Shown here: positions 19,015 to 28,661 of the stretch, piece by piece
Layout: each line of letters opens with the position of its first letter
Position numbering within the stretch: position 1 is the first letter of the stretch
NCBI RefSeq assembly: GCF_025144665.1
Contig: NZ_CP102294.1
Coordinates: 2,666,001 to 2,730,000, forward strand
Direction: 5' to 3'
DNA length: 64,000 nt
From: Alistipes ihumii AP11
GTDB lineage: Bacteria; Bacteroidota; Bacteroidia; Bacteroidales; Rikenellaceae
Position numbers and translations under genes: made by a program
Notes under the pieces: model-generated
Seen by the model: the letters and a program-made list of their open reading frames with translations, nothing else
What the model was told of the DNA's origin: nothing
Database searches by the model: none

Positions 19015-19059
19015 AAAGACGAATGCCGTCGGAGCTACGGTCCGACGGCATTCGTCTTT
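19015..19059 (-). terminator. Terminator hairpin after the GH127-like gene
   Basis: Perfect 19-bp arms at 19015-19033 and 19041-19059 with a 7-base loop. On the minus strand a short T-stretch (TTTCTC) follows, 27 bases beyond the stop of the GH127-like gene. Confidence 0.8.
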
Positions 19060-19085
19060 GATTCGGTCAAGTCCCGTCGTTCGGT

Positions 19086-20819
19086 TCAATCGATGCGGAC
19101 CGTAATGCCCGGCCGATAGTTTTCCGCCAGACAGACTTTCGGACTCATCAGATGGTAAACCGGCGAGAGTTCGTACGGAGTTCCTTCGATCCGGAACGTG
19201 CCGTCTCCGTCGGCCAGAATCGGGGCTTCTCCGTCGAGATGCAGCGGCGCTTCGCCCTCGTATGCGAGCACGAGCGGACCGTACATCGCCTTGTACAGCG
19301 TTCGGTCGGTGATGTCCCGGTTTTCAAGAGGTACCCAGCGGGCGGCGAAGCCGTATTCGAGCTCGATCCGGTCCCCTGCTGAGAACGGGCCGGCCACTTC
19401 GGCGAATCCTGCCGAAACGTTCGCTTCGACCGGATGTCCGTTGAGCGTCAGCGACCGCAGCTGCATATAGGACGGAACGACGAGGGCGAGCGAAACCTCC
19501 TTGTCCGGTTTTTCGGCAAAGCGGAACTCGATTCGATCCCCGAACGGATAATCGGTGCGCTGTTCGAGCACGACGTTCCGGTCGGGCAGTTGCAACCGGC
19601 TTTCGCGGTAGAACGGTACGACGATCCGATTGCCTTCGGTGAAGTAGGCGTACTCCGCCGCGCGGCCCAGCCCTTCGCCTCCGCGCATCGTGCAGCACCA
19701 ATAGGCTTCGTCGGCGTGAATGCCCAGTTCCGGGTAGACGACGCCTACCGGCTTGTCACAACCGAATCCGCCGTTATGGCGTTGCGTGGCGGCGATACCG
19801 TTCAGATAAATCTTGTCTGCGTCTTCCAAATAGGTCGGATTGCGGGTCGTGGCCCAGAGCTGCGTGGCGAGCAGATAGGAATCGACGATCGCACAGGGCT
19901 CGGTCCATGTGTCGTAGCGCTCGAACCAGTTGTAGTTCTCGTAGTTTTCGGTCATGCCGTATTCCTTGTACAGCTTCCAGCGCTTTTCGACGCGGGGAAT
20001 CAGCGTCGTGTCGCCGGTCAGGGCGGCGTAGCGGAGCATGCCGCGCAGGGCCGTGAGCGAGGCGTGGGTTTGGGCCCGGATTCCCGTCAGGTCCATTCGC
20101 TCGAACAGCGCGATCAATTTGTCGATCAATGCTTTCGACTCCTCGGACGGAATGTACTGGTACGAATGGATCAGTCCTTCCATGCCGATGAACACGCAGC
20201 CCACGTCGGACGAGAGCGCCCAGCCGTCGACCGTATTCTGCACGCGGCCCGACATGTCGCCGGCTCCTGAGACGCGCTGCTCCTCGCTCAGCGGATAGCG
20301 GTCCACCAGCGGGGCGATCGGCAGAAAGAGGCTGTCGACGATGCCGCGAGCGATCTCCAGCACCTGCGGGTCTTTCTTCCATGCGTAGTATTCGCACAGT
20401 CCGCGGAGCAGCCAGCCGTGTCCCGAAAGTTGCTGTTCGTCGGCCGATCCTTCATGGATCGAGCCCAGATAGCCTTTCGCATTCAGCTCGCGGGGCAGCC
20501 GGCGGATCAGTTCGTCGAGATAGAGCGGCGTACGGCCCGAAGCCCGAGCGTCGAGTACGAGGGCCAGAATCGTGCGGCCTTCCTTGTCGCCGGGCCATCC
20601 GCCCGATTGCTCCTCGGTCCAGTAGACCTGATCGGGCTGGTAGTAGTCGGTTTCCAGCCGGTCGAAATTGCGCTCGATTCTCTGTCGCAGTTCGCCTCCT
20701 ACGGTCACGCGGTCGAAACCGGCCGGAGCGAGCGCTTGGGTCTGCGGGCCGGAAGCGCAGCCGGCCAACAGACATGCGCCTCCGAGCAAAGCGGAGAGGC
20801 GCGCAGGTTTTTTTCTCAT
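19086..20819 (-). CDS. GH127-like (DUF1680) glycoside hydrolase, lipoprotein
   Basis: A 577-residue protein with a lipobox (LAGC). The body is an alpha/alpha-barrel (about residues 40-420) followed by a beta-sandwich. The pair DTWTEPC and AYWCCTMRGGEGLGR supplies the glutamate and cysteines that in GH127 bind zinc and act in catalysis. GH127 enzymes are mostly beta-L-arabinofuranosidases, and relatives act on other plant or host glycans. The start is 38 bases after the end of the upstream DUF5010-like gene, so the two form an operon ending at the hairpin at 19015-19059. Family placement is good; the sugar is inferred. Confidence 0.8.
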   Translation of the reverse strand: MRKKPARLSALLGGACLLAGCASGPQTQALAPAGFDRVTVGGELRQRIERNFDRLETDYYQPDQVYWTEEQSGGWPGDKEGRTILALVLDARASGRTPLYLDELIRRLPRELNAKGYLGSIHEGSADEQQLSGHGWLLRGLCEYYAWKKDPQVLEIARGIVDSLFLPIAPLVDRYPLSEEQRVSGAGDMSGRVQNTVDGWALSSDVGCVFIGMEGLIHSYQYIPSEESKALIDKLIALFERMDLTGIRAQTHASLTALRGMLRYAALTGDTTLIPRVEKRWKLYKEYGMTENYENYNWFERYDTWTEPCAIVDSYLLATQLWATTRNPTYLEDADKIYLNGIAATQRHNGGFGCDKPVGVVYPELGIHADEAYWCCTMRGGEGLGRAAEYAYFTEGNRIVVPFYRESRLQLPDRNVVLEQRTDYPFGDRIEFRFAEKPDKEVSLALVVPSYMQLRSLTLNGHPVEANVSAGFAEVAGPFSAGDRIELEYGFAARWVPLENRDITDRTLYKAMYGPLVLAYEGEAPLHLDGEAPILADGDGTFRIEGTPYELSPVYHLMSPKVCLAENYRPGITVRID

Positions 20820-20856
20820 GGCAGTATCGTTTTAGGCAGTTGGTTCGGATATCGGG

Positions 20857-21909
20857 TTATTCGGTTTTGAACCGGCGTATTTCCTCCTTCAGCAGTTTCA
20901 GATAACGGTCGCCCAGCGTGAGCGAGGGCTCCAGATCCTTGCTGACCTCTATGCTGGGCTGCTCGCCGGTGGTCCATTCGTTCCACGAGACGACCATGGC
21001 GAAACGGGGACCGACGGCGCGGGCCCGGGCGAACTGTTCGCGCAGCGTTGCGCCGTCGCGGCGACCCTTGGCCGGAATGTAGTCGGTATCTCCGGGCTTT
21101 CCTTGCGGTCGCACGGCCGTGCATATGACCATCGACTCGGGCCGGCCGTCGCGGACGGGATAGGTTTGCTCGCCCCGGTCCTCCCACGACCAGTAACCGT
21201 AACGGCTGACCCGGTCGTCGGTCCGCAGGGGCGCCTGTTCGCTGACGTATCCGGTCATCCAGCGTACCGCGAAACGCTCGTCGTCCCATGCCGGCGTGCC
21301 GTTCTGCCAAGGCGAGGGCGTATCGACGTACACGACCAGCAGCGGCTTGCCCTCGTGGAGCTGCATCATCTCCCGATAGCGGGGATTGCCGGCATACATC
21401 TCCCATACTTGGTCGGCTTTTTTCTGGAGACGACCGTCCTCGGCGGCCTCGGGCGCGCCGGTCACGCCGATGAAAATACTGATTCTGGGGTGGGGGAGGC
21501 CCGCCTCCGACATCTTGCGGTATTCGTCGAACAGAATGGCGGTCGCGTCTTCGATCACGTCCTGCTTGCCGCCGGTCCACAGCTTGCAGGGGTCGTAGGT
21601 GACATTGTTCGACCAGTCGAGCCAGACGAAGTCGACTCCGGCGTCGGAGAGCCATTCGGCATGCTTGCGTATGACGCGGCGATCGCGCGAGTCGTACTCG
21701 CCGATCTGCGGCTTGTCCCATGTGCTCGACCACAGGTCCCTGTCGGCCCACAGTCCGTAGGCGATGCCCACCTCGCGCTCGGAGGGCGGAACGGGCGGAT
21801 AGGAGGATGCACCCTGTCTGCCGGTCGGTTGCGCGGACAGCGTGCCGGCGGTAAGCGCCCACGAAAGTAAAGCGGTCAGAAAGACGGTCGGAAACGGATT
21901 CTTTTTCAT
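20857..21909 (-). CDS. Secreted glycosidase-like protein (DUF5010 / GH99-like fold)
   Basis: A 350-residue protein. I chose the ATG at 21907-21909 because it opens into a signal peptide (MKKNPFPTVFLTALLSWALTAGTLSAQP); the frame runs further upstream without one. It reads as a TIM-barrel glycosidase: YGLWADRDLWSSTWDKPQIG near the N-terminus, then WLSDAGVDFVWLDWSNN, HPRISIFIG, GKPLLVVYVDTPSPW and MVVSWNEWTTGEQPS near the end, like DUF5010 and GH99-type barrels. No specificity can be assigned. It is first in a two-gene operon with the GH127-like lipoprotein, so they probably act on one glycan. No SusC/SusD pair accompanies them. Confidence 0.65.
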   Translation of the reverse strand: MKKNPFPTVFLTALLSWALTAGTLSAQPTGRQGASSYPPVPPSEREVGIAYGLWADRDLWSSTWDKPQIGEYDSRDRRVIRKHAEWLSDAGVDFVWLDWSNNVTYDPCKLWTGGKQDVIEDATAILFDEYRKMSEAGLPHPRISIFIGVTGAPEAAEDGRLQKKADQVWEMYAGNPRYREMMQLHEGKPLLVVYVDTPSPWQNGTPAWDDERFAVRWMTGYVSEQAPLRTDDRVSRYGYWSWEDRGEQTYPVRDGRPESMVICTAVRPQGKPGDTDYIPAKGRRDGATLREQFARARAVGPRFAMVVSWNEWTTGEQPSIEVSKDLEPSLTLGDRYLKLLKEEIRRFKTE

Positions 21910-22429
21910 AGGTTCGGGATTTGGATTTCGTCGTATCGGGGAGATAGGGGAGGGGTTGGCTGTTCCTGTTTGCGGCTTTCGGGAACGATGGCCGATTTTA
22001 TCGGGTCCGCAGGCCGTTTGTCGTTTTCCGTCGGACAGGGCAGTCGCGAAATGTCCGAAAACGGCTGTCCGGGACATGCGGACCGGTCGTGTTCCCGATC
22101 GATGGCTTTCCGCAACGATTTCCGCATTCGACATTTCCGTCCCGCGCGATCCGAAGACTGTCGTGTGGTGAATGCCCGATAGCATAAACATGTTTAGCCT
22201 GTCAGCGCTTGAACGGCTGTGGCTTTCCATTGAAACGAGCGGTCCGCGCTATGCCGTTGCGGAACGCTCCGAAAGCCGAGGGAAACCTTTCCCCGGCCGA
22301 GACCGCGAGTTTCCCGCCGAGGTCAGTTCCTTCTCGGACGAAACCGGCTGTCGGGATGTGATCCGGTATGCCGAACCCTCCCGGAGAGTTTCCCGGGAGG
22401 GTTTCGATGCTTCGGGGCATGCGGGCCGT
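21910..22429. other. Intergenic region with infC terminator
   Basis: It holds a hairpin at 22374-22403 (11-bp arms AACCCTCCCGG and complement) just past the infC stop, and upstream sequence of the glycosidase operon. No rpmI or rplT is present, although these normally follow infC. No other gene is seen. Confidence 0.6.
22374..22403 (-). terminator. Hairpin after infC
   Basis: Perfect 11-bp arms 22374-22384 and 22393-22403 with an 8-base loop, 27 bases downstream of the infC stop. No clear T-run follows. Confidence 0.6.
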
Positions 22430-22993
22430 TTACTTTTTCGGCTTCGGAGCGAGGATCAGAATCATCCTTTTCCCCTCCAGACGCGGCATCTGCTCCACTT
22501 TGGCCCACTCTTCCAAATCGGTCGCGAAGCGCAGCAGCAGGATTTCGCCCTGATCCTTGAAGACGATCTGGCGGCCGCGGAAGAAGACGTACGCTTTCAC
22601 TTTGGCGCCCTCTTTCAGGAAATTTTCCGCATGCTTGAGCTTGAAGTTGTAGTCGTGATCGTCCGTGTTCGGCCCGAAACGGATTTCCTTGACTACCACC
22701 TTGACGATCTTCGACTTGATCTCCTTAGCTTTCTTTTTCTGCTGGTACAGGAATTTCGAGTAGTCGACGATCCGGCATACGGGGGGATCGGCCTTGGGAG
22801 AAATTTCGACCAAATCGAGTCCCATCTCGTCCGCCTTGCGCAGTGCCTCGCGCAGCGAAACGACCATCGGCTGCTCGATGTTGTCGCCCACGAGCCTTAC
22901 TTGAGGCGCCGTGATGCGGTTATTGATTCGGTGTGCAGCTTCTTTCTCCTGCACCCTGCCCCGATAGGGGGATCTTGTCTGAGGTTTTGTAAT
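22430..22993 (-). CDS. infC: Translation initiation factor IF-3
   Basis: IF-3 binds the 30S subunit, keeps it apart from 50S and checks the start codon. The protein has the N-terminal domain ([15 protein letters not shown]...[23 protein letters not shown]), the lysine-rich linker ([12 protein letters not shown]) and the C-terminal domain ([12 protein letters not shown]...[10 protein letters not shown]). A GTG at 23011 opens the frame, but GGAGGG at about 23003-23008 looks like the ribosome-binding site, which points to a rare start further in: ATA at 22996 or ATT at 22993. AUU-type starts are a hallmark of IF-3 self-regulation in other bacteria. From 22993 the product is 187 residues. It follows thrS on the same strand. 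Confidence 0.93.
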   Translation of the reverse strand: MTKPQTRSPYRGRVQEKEAAHRINNRITAPQVRLVGDNIEQPMVVSLREALRKADEMGLDLVEISPKADPPVCRIVDYSKFLYQQKKKAKEIKSKIVKVVVKEIRFGPNTDDHDYNFKLKHAENFLKEGAKVKAYVFFRGRQIVFKDQGEILLLRFATDLEEWAKVEQMPRLEGKRMILILAPKPKK

Positions 22994-23159
22994 TATAGCT
23001 TTGCCCTCCACCGTTAGTTAGTAAATCCTTTATCCTTCAAAAAGCGGGGGAACCCGGTGAAGGTCCTCCCACTTTGTTCTTGCGAATACCGCGCTGCAAA
23101 ACGGCTGCCGGCTGAAATATTACCGTCGCCGAGCCTTTCCCCAGCTATGTCGCCGCGCT

Positions 23160-25103
23160 CTACTTGCCCGGCGTCCGAATCTCGCCGGCCACTTTCTCGC
23201 GTACCAGAGCGATGAACTCGTCCTGCGTCATCGAGCCTCGGTCGCCCTCGCCCTGCGCGCGGACCGACACCATGCCCTCGGCCTCCTCCTTCTCGCCCAC
23301 GATCAACAGGAACGGAATGCGTCGCAGCTCGTTGTCGCGGATCTTGCGGCCGATCTTCTCGTTGCGGTCGTCGACCGTAGCACGAATATCGGAATTATTT
23401 AGATAATCCGAAACTTTTTTCGCATAATCGTTGAATTTCTCGCTGATCGGCAGCACGACCGCCTGATCGGGCGAGAGCCACAGCGGGAACTTGCCTCCCG
23501 TATGTTCGAGCAGCACGGCCACGAAACGTTCCATCGAGCCGAAAGGCGCGCGGTGGATCATGATCGGCCGGTGCGGCTTGTCGTCCGAACCTTTGTAGGT
23601 CAGGTCGAAGCGCTCGGGCAGGTTGTAGTCGACCTGAATCGTGCCGAGCTGCCATTGCCGCCCGATCGCGTCGCGAACCATGAAATCAAGTTTCGGGCCA
23701 TAGAACGCGGCCTCGCCCAGCTCGACCGTCGTCTTGAGTCCCTTCTCGGCGGCGGCTTCGATGATGGCCTGTTCGGCTTTGTGCCAGTTTTCGTCCGAAC
23801 CGATGTACTTCTCCTTGTTGTTCGGGTCGCGCAGCGAAACCTGAGCCGTGAACTTGTCGAAGCTGAGCGTCTTGAAGATGTAGAGCACGATGTCGATCAC
23901 CTTCATGAACTCCTCTTTGAGCTGGTCCGGCCGGCAGAAGATGTGGGCGTCGTCCTGCGTGAAGCCGCGCACGCGCGTCAGTCCGTGCAGCTCGCCGCTC
24001 TGTTCGTAGCGGTAAACGGTGCCGAACTCGGCGAAGCGCAGCGGCAGATCCTTGTACGAGCGCGGTTTGAACTTGTATATTTCGCAGTGGTGCGGGCAGT
24101 TCATCGGCTTGAGCAGGAACTCCTCGCCCTCGTCGGGCGTGTGGATCGGCTGGAACGAGTCCTTGCCGTACTTGGCGTAGTGGCCCGACGTGACATAGAG
24201 GTCTTTCATGCCGATGTGCGGCGTGATGACTTGCAGGTAGCCGTATCTTTTCTGCACATTGCGCAGGAAGTGCTCCAGACGGTCCCTCAGCGCGGCGCCC
24301 TTGGGCAGCCACAGCGGCAATCCCGCGCCGACCCTCGGCGAGAAGCAGAACAGCTCCAGCTCCTTGCCCAGCTTGCGATGGTCGCGTTTTTTGGCTTCCT
24401 CGAGCATGGCCAGATACTCGTCGAGCATCGACTTCTTCGGGAACGTGATGCCGTAGATACGCGTCAGCATCTTGTTCTTCTCGTCGCCGCGCCAGTAGGC
24501 TCCGGCTACGGAAGTCAGCTTGATCGCCTTGATGTATCCCATGTGCGGCAGATGGGGCCCCCGGCACAGGTCGGTGAACTGTCCGTTGGTATAGAAACTG
24601 ATCGTGCCGTCCTCGAGCCCCTCGATCAGTTCTACCTTATATTGGTCGCCTTTCTCGGTGTAGGTCTTCATCGCGTCGGCCTTGCTTACTTCGCGTCGCG
24701 TGATGGCCTCCTTGGTCCGGGCCAACTCCTCCATTTTCTTTTCGATTTTCGGCAGGTCGCCCTCGGTGATCGGGGTCGGGGAGTCCACGTCGTAGTAGAA
24801 TCCGTTCTCGATGCTCGGGCCGATGCCGAACTTGATGCCCGGGTAGAGCGCTTCGAGCGCTTCGGCCATCAGGTGGGACGACGAGTGCCAGAATGCCTTC
24901 TTGCCTTCGGGGTCTTCCCATTTGTGCAGCTTGATCTGCGCGTCGGAGACGATGGGACGGTTCAGGTCCACGATTTCGCCGTTGACCGAGGCCGACAGCA
25001 CTTCCTGAGCCAGACGCGGGCTGATGCTTTCGGCGATCTGCATCGCCGTCGTCCCCTCGGCGTACTCACGAATGCCGCCGTCGGGGAAAGTCACTTTAAT
25101 CAT
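23160..25103 (-). CDS. thrS: Threonine-tRNA ligase
   Basis: A 647-residue protein starting at ATG 25101-25103 ([10 protein letters not shown]). Domains in order: TGS (about residues 1-62), second additional/editing domain (about 65-225, [11 protein letters not shown]), class II catalytic core with the zinc-binding Cys in [30 protein letters not shown] and [11 protein letters not shown], and a C-terminal anticodon-binding domain. It charges tRNA-Thr with threonine in the cytoplasm. The order pdxA-thrS-infC on one strand with short gaps (56 and 166 bases) suggests co-transcription. Confidence 0.97.
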   Translation of the reverse strand: MIKVTFPDGGIREYAEGTTAMQIAESISPRLAQEVLSASVNGEIVDLNRPIVSDAQIKLHKWEDPEGKKAFWHSSSHLMAEALEALYPGIKFGIGPSIENGFYYDVDSPTPITEGDLPKIEKKMEELARTKEAITRREVSKADAMKTYTEKGDQYKVELIEGLEDGTISFYTNGQFTDLCRGPHLPHMGYIKAIKLTSVAGAYWRGDEKNKMLTRIYGITFPKKSMLDEYLAMLEEAKKRDHRKLGKELELFCFSPRVGAGLPLWLPKGAALRDRLEHFLRNVQKRYGYLQVITPHIGMKDLYVTSGHYAKYGKDSFQPIHTPDEGEEFLLKPMNCPHHCEIYKFKPRSYKDLPLRFAEFGTVYRYEQSGELHGLTRVRGFTQDDAHIFCRPDQLKEEFMKVIDIVLYIFKTLSFDKFTAQVSLRDPNNKEKYIGSDENWHKAEQAIIEAAAEKGLKTTVELGEAAFYGPKLDFMVRDAIGRQWQLGTIQVDYNLPERFDLTYKGSDDKPHRPIMIHRAPFGSMERFVAVLLEHTGGKFPLWLSPDQAVVLPISEKFNDYAKKVSDYLNNSDIRATVDDRNEKIGRKIRDNELRRIPFLLIVGEKEEAEGMVSVRAQGEGDRGSMTQDEFIALVREKVAGEIRTPGK

Positions 25104-25159
25104 AGTTTCGAAACTTAAGTATAATCGCGGTACAATACGAGCTGTACCTCTGCTTGTTC

Positions 25160-26257
25160 TTACTGTTGGCCTTCGGACTGCTCGGGGAGCTCCGAGGCCG
25201 ACACGTCGGCGCCCGTCTCGCGCTTGTACTTGCGCAGCGGGTTGGCGCTGATCTGTCGGTATATCCTGCGGCTGCGCAGCACGTCGATCGCCATGTAGAT
25301 CGCCTCGCGCATCCCGTTTCCGCTGGCTATGCCTCTCCCGGCGATGTCGAATCCTACGCCGTGCGCCGGGCTGGTCCTCACGACGGGCAGGCCGGCCGTG
25401 AAGTTGACGCCTCCTTCCGACAGCGCCTTGAACGGGGCGAGTCCCTGATCGTGATACATGGCCAGTACGGCGTCGTATTTCCGATAAGCCGCGGCGGCGA
25501 AGAATCCGTCGGCGGGGAAAGGCCCGAACGCGAGAATCTTCTCGGCGAAGGCTGCTTGGATAGCCGGCGCGATGATCTGCTCTTCTTCCTGTCCGATCAG
25601 GCCTCCGTCTCCGGCGTGGGGATTGAGGCTCAGCACGGCGATGCGCGGTTCGCGGACCGAAAAGTCCTGAATCAGCGCATGGCGCAGGGCCCGCAGCTTC
25701 GAGAGAATGCCTTCTTTGCTGATCGACGCGCTGACGGCCGAGACCGGAATGTGCACGGTGACGAGTCCGACCTTGAGCAGATCGCTGCACATCATCATCA
25801 GCGGCTCGCCGCCGAACTCCGAGGCGAAAAACTCCGTATGGCCCGTGAAGCGGAACGCCTCGCCCTGCACGTTCTCCTTGCAGATAGGACCCGTGACGAC
25901 CGCGTCGATCGTTCCGGCCTTCAGATCGGCTGCCGCAGCCTGCAGCGCGACGACCGAGGCGGCTCCCGCCGCCGGCGTCATCTCGCCCGGCTCGACGCGC
26001 AATTCGTCGGAGCAGCAGTTGACCAGGTTGATGCGTTTCGGATTGGCCTCGGCGGCCGATCCTACGATGTTGAAGCCGAGGTTTTCGGCTCCCTCGATCT
26101 GTTTCTTGTAAAAGCCGGCCGCCTTGGCCGAGCCGTAGACGACAGGCGTGCACAGTTCGCAGATGCGCGGGTCGCAAAGGCTTTTGACGATCACTTCGTA
26201 TCCTATTCCGTTCGCGTCTCCGTGCGTAATACCTATCTTTATTTTATTGTCGCTCAT
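25160..26257 (-). CDS. pdxA: 4-hydroxythreonine-4-phosphate dehydrogenase
   Basis: A 365-residue protein from ATG 26255-26257 ([22 protein letters not shown]). PdxA oxidises 4-phosphohydroxy-L-threonine in the DXP-dependent vitamin B6 pathway. Family motifs include [65 protein letters not shown] and [14 protein letters not shown], containing the metal-binding histidines. The start fits a promoter about 77 bases upstream. It leads the pdxA-thrS-infC cluster. The tail after RKYKRE is a short charged extension. Confidence 0.95.
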   Translation of the reverse strand: MSDNKIKIGITHGDANGIGYEVIVKSLCDPRICELCTPVVYGSAKAAGFYKKQIEGAENLGFNIVGSAAEANPKRINLVNCCSDELRVEPGEMTPAAGAASVVALQAAAADLKAGTIDAVVTGPICKENVQGEAFRFTGHTEFFASEFGGEPLMMMCSDLLKVGLVTVHIPVSAVSASISKEGILSKLRALRHALIQDFSVREPRIAVLSLNPHAGDGGLIGQEEEQIIAPAIQAAFAEKILAFGPFPADGFFAAAAYRKYDAVLAMYHDQGLAPFKALSEGGVNFTAGLPVVRTSPAHGVGFDIAGRGIASGNGMREAIYMAIDVLRSRRIYRQISANPLRKYKRETGADVSASELPEQSEGQQ

Positions 26258-26333
26258 AATGTTCGGTTCGTTCGGTCGAATGTTTCCTCGCGGCGCGGAA
26301 GGCGGCGCGGCCGCAGCCGCGGGCTGCAATGGG

Positions 26334-26341
26334 CAAAGATA
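26334..26341 (-). promoter_or_regulatory. -7 box for pdxA-thrS-infC
   Basis: A perfect TAnnTTTG match (TATCTTTG on the minus strand) 76 bases before the pdxA start. No TTG at the ideal spacing upstream. Confidence 0.45.
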
Positions 26342-26446
26342 CGAAAAACTATTGTAAATAAAATAGCTGGCGCAGTGTAACTTTTGCGGACGGTTTCCGT
26401 ATTATATACAAAGCCGGAGCGTGTCGGCTCGAAAACGGTCTGTCCG

Positions 26447-27280
26447 ATGAAAAAAGTCTGTTTCGTGTTCGCCCTGTTGCTGGTGGGAAGCGTAGCTTCG
26501 GCCCAGACGCGCATGGTTCGCCTGACGCGTTACGAGGGTTGGCCGATTACGGGAGTTTCGGCTTCCGGCGCTTTCGACGCTTTCGACGTGTGGCTGATTC
26601 GCTCCGACGAGACCCGCGCCGTGGTCGAGATCAACGAGCAGCTCGAACCGATGCTCCGTTTCGAGATCGACTCCTGCGGCGTCGTGCATGTGGGTATGGA
26701 CGGCATTCGGGGCGATATCCATGATGTGAGGTGGCGGCTTTACCTCTATTTGAACGATCTGACCTACATCCGTGCCTCGGGCGCTTCGGACGTGGATTGC
26801 GTCGGGCTTTTCGAGAGCGGCGACGTGCGGATCGAGTTGGGCGGAGCGTCCGATCTGAGGGGGCTCGAACTTGCCGCGGCGGGCGTCGTGAGCATCGAGG
26901 CCCGCGAGTCGAGCGATATCGATGCCTCGGTTCGCTGCCGCGAGCTCAACGGGACGTTCTCCGGCGCGTCGGATGCCGTGCTGAGCGGATTCAGTGGGAA
27001 TTTGTATTGCAACCTGTCGGGAGACTCGGATATGAAAGTGTCGGGCACGGCCGGCATCGTTTCGGTCAAGTGCAGCGGTGCTTCGGACTTCGATGCGGCC
27101 GGGCTCGTGACGCAAAGCTGCCGTGCCGAGGCGTCGGCTGCTTCGCGGATTGCGCTGAGACCCGTCGAGAAGGAGCTGTCGGCCAACAGCAGCGGCGTGT
27201 CGTCGATCACTTACCGGGGAAATCCGTCGTTGGGCTCGGTCGTTCATTCTTCCACCTCGTCGGTGCGCCAGGTACATTGA
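26447..27280 (+). CDS. Head-GIN domain protein, secreted
   Basis: A 277-residue protein with a signal peptide (VCFVFALLLVGSVASAQ); ATG at 26447 is preferred over an upstream frame extension without a signal. The body is a repetitive beta-helix of short GAS-D motifs (ASGASDVD, LGGASDLRG, FSGASDAVL, CSGASDFDA, SAASRI), the signature of the putative auto-transporter adhesin/head-GIN family (PF10988) common in Bacteroidota. Its function is not established; a surface or periplasmic role is likely. It is a single gene with a terminator at 27335-27363. Confidence 0.85.
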   Translation: MKKVCFVFALLLVGSVASAQTRMVRLTRYEGWPITGVSASGAFDAFDVWLIRSDETRAVVEINEQLEPMLRFEIDSCGVVHVGMDGIRGDIHDVRWRLYLYLNDLTYIRASGASDVDCVGLFESGDVRIELGGASDLRGLELAAAGVVSIEARESSDIDASVRCRELNGTFSGASDAVLSGFSGNLYCNLSGDSDMKVSGTAGIVSVKCSGASDFDAAGLVTQSCRAEASAASRIALRPVEKELSANSSGVSSITYRGNPSLGSVVHSSTSSVRQVH

Positions 27281-27334
27281 TCATCCTCTGATTTTCATAT
27301 AATAAAAGTAGTTTAAGTAATTTGTTTAGGACGG

Positions 27335-27363
27335 ACGGCCTCTCATCGCGGGAGGCCGTTTTT
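27335..27363 (+). terminator. Rho-independent terminator after the head-GIN gene
   Basis: Arms ACGGCCTC (27335-27342) and GAGGCCGT (27352-27359) followed by a T-run to 27363. Confidence 0.8.
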
Positions 27364-27453
27364 GTTTGGGCATCGTATATTTAACCCGTTTTTTGCTGGC
27401 GAACCGGATGAATGAATTACATTTGTTCAATCTATTTATCAATATCGTATTCA

Positions 27454-28548
27454 ATGAAATCGTTCAAAATCGGGGACCTTACCGTAAAACTGCCTATTAT
27501 CCAAGGCGGTATGGGGGTCGGCGTATCTCTGTCGGGTCTGGCCTCGGCCGTAGCCAACGAGGGCGGCGTTGGAGTCATTTCCTGTGCCGGCATCGGGCTT
27601 TTGTATCCCCGTTTCTCCAAAGACTATCTGACCAACAGCATGATGGGGCTCCGCGAGGAGCTGCGCAAGGCGCGAGCCAAAACGCGCGGTATCGTGGGCG
27701 TCAACGTCATGGTGGCGTTGAGCAACTTCTCGGACATGGTTCGCACGGCGATCTCCGAAAAGGCCGATATCATCTTTTCCGGGGCGGGGCTGCCTCTCGA
27801 TCTCCCTTCGTATTTGCGGGAGGATAGCACGACGAAGCTCGTTCCGATCGTCTCCTCGGCCCGCGCCGCCCGCGTGATATGCGAAAAATGGAAGGCGAAC
27901 TACGACTATCTGCCCGACGCTCTGGTTGTCGAGGGCCCCAAGGCCGGCGGCCATTTGGGCTACAAGAGGGAGCAGATCGACAATGCCGACTACTCGCTCG
28001 AGCGCATCGTTCCCGAGGTCGTTTCCGAGGTCGGGCGCTACGAGGAGCTTTACGGCCGCCGGATTCCGGTGATTGCCGCAGGCGGCCTCTATACCGGCGA
28101 GGATATCTACCGGATCATGCGGCTCGGCGCGACGGGCGTGCAGCTCGGCAGCAAGTTCGTGACGACCGAGGAGTGCGACGCTTCGCCCACCTTCAAGCAG
28201 ACTTACATCGACTCGTCGAAGGATGACATCGAGATCATCGCCAGTCCGGTAGGCATGCCCGGCCGCGCGATCGGCGGAGAGTTCATCCGTCGGGTGAAGG
28301 AGGGACTCATGCGTCCGAAGAAGTGTCCTTTCCATTGCATCAAGACCTGCGACTATACGAAAAGTCCCTACTGCATCATTATGGCGCTCTACAACGCGGC
28401 CAAGGGGAATCTTTCGAGAGGGTACGCTTTCTGCGGGGCGAACGCCTATATGTCGAAGAAGATCACCAGCGTCCGCGAGACGATCGAGTCGCTCAAGTCG
28501 GAGTTCGCCGCCGCCTGCCGGCGCAACGGCCAGACGGCCGTGCTCTGA
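27454..28548 (+). CDS. Nitronate monooxygenase / FabK-like flavoprotein
   Basis: A 364-residue TIM-barrel flavoprotein starting at ATG 27454 (MKSFKIGDLTVKLPIIQGGMGVGVS). FMN-binding features include IQGGMGVG, VEGPKAGGHLGY and IPVIAAGGLYTGEDI...GATGVQLGSKF, typical of 2-nitropropane dioxygenase/nitronate monooxygenase and the related enoyl-ACP reductase FabK. The C-terminus adds a cysteine cluster (CPFHCIKTCDYTKSPYC), seen in a subgroup from anaerobes that may bind metal. The true substrate in this subgroup is uncertain: nitronate detoxification, or a role in lipid metabolism. It stands alone, 113 bases before copA. Confidence 0.8.
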   Translation: MKSFKIGDLTVKLPIIQGGMGVGVSLSGLASAVANEGGVGVISCAGIGLLYPRFSKDYLTNSMMGLREELRKARAKTRGIVGVNVMVALSNFSDMVRTAISEKADIIFSGAGLPLDLPSYLREDSTTKLVPIVSSARAARVICEKWKANYDYLPDALVVEGPKAGGHLGYKREQIDNADYSLERIVPEVVSEVGRYEELYGRRIPVIAAGGLYTGEDIYRIMRLGATGVQLGSKFVTTEECDASPTFKQTYIDSSKDDIEIIASPVGMPGRAIGGEFIRRVKEGLMRPKKCPFHCIKTCDYTKSPYCIIMALYNAAKGNLSRGYAFCGANAYMSKKITSVRETIESLKSEFAAACRRNGQTAVL

Positions 28549-28661
28549 CGCTTCCGGGCGGAGAGTTTCCGCAGGACCGTTAACCGAACAATATTCAGGG
28601 ATGATGCGAGTCGTCTTTGGGTATTGTTTTTGTCTTTTGGAGTAGTTCGAAAAAACGTGTC

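Noticed and set aside
23502-25118. 538-codon frame opposite thrS
   Set aside because: Antisense shadow of a highly conserved synthetase, without recognisable domains.
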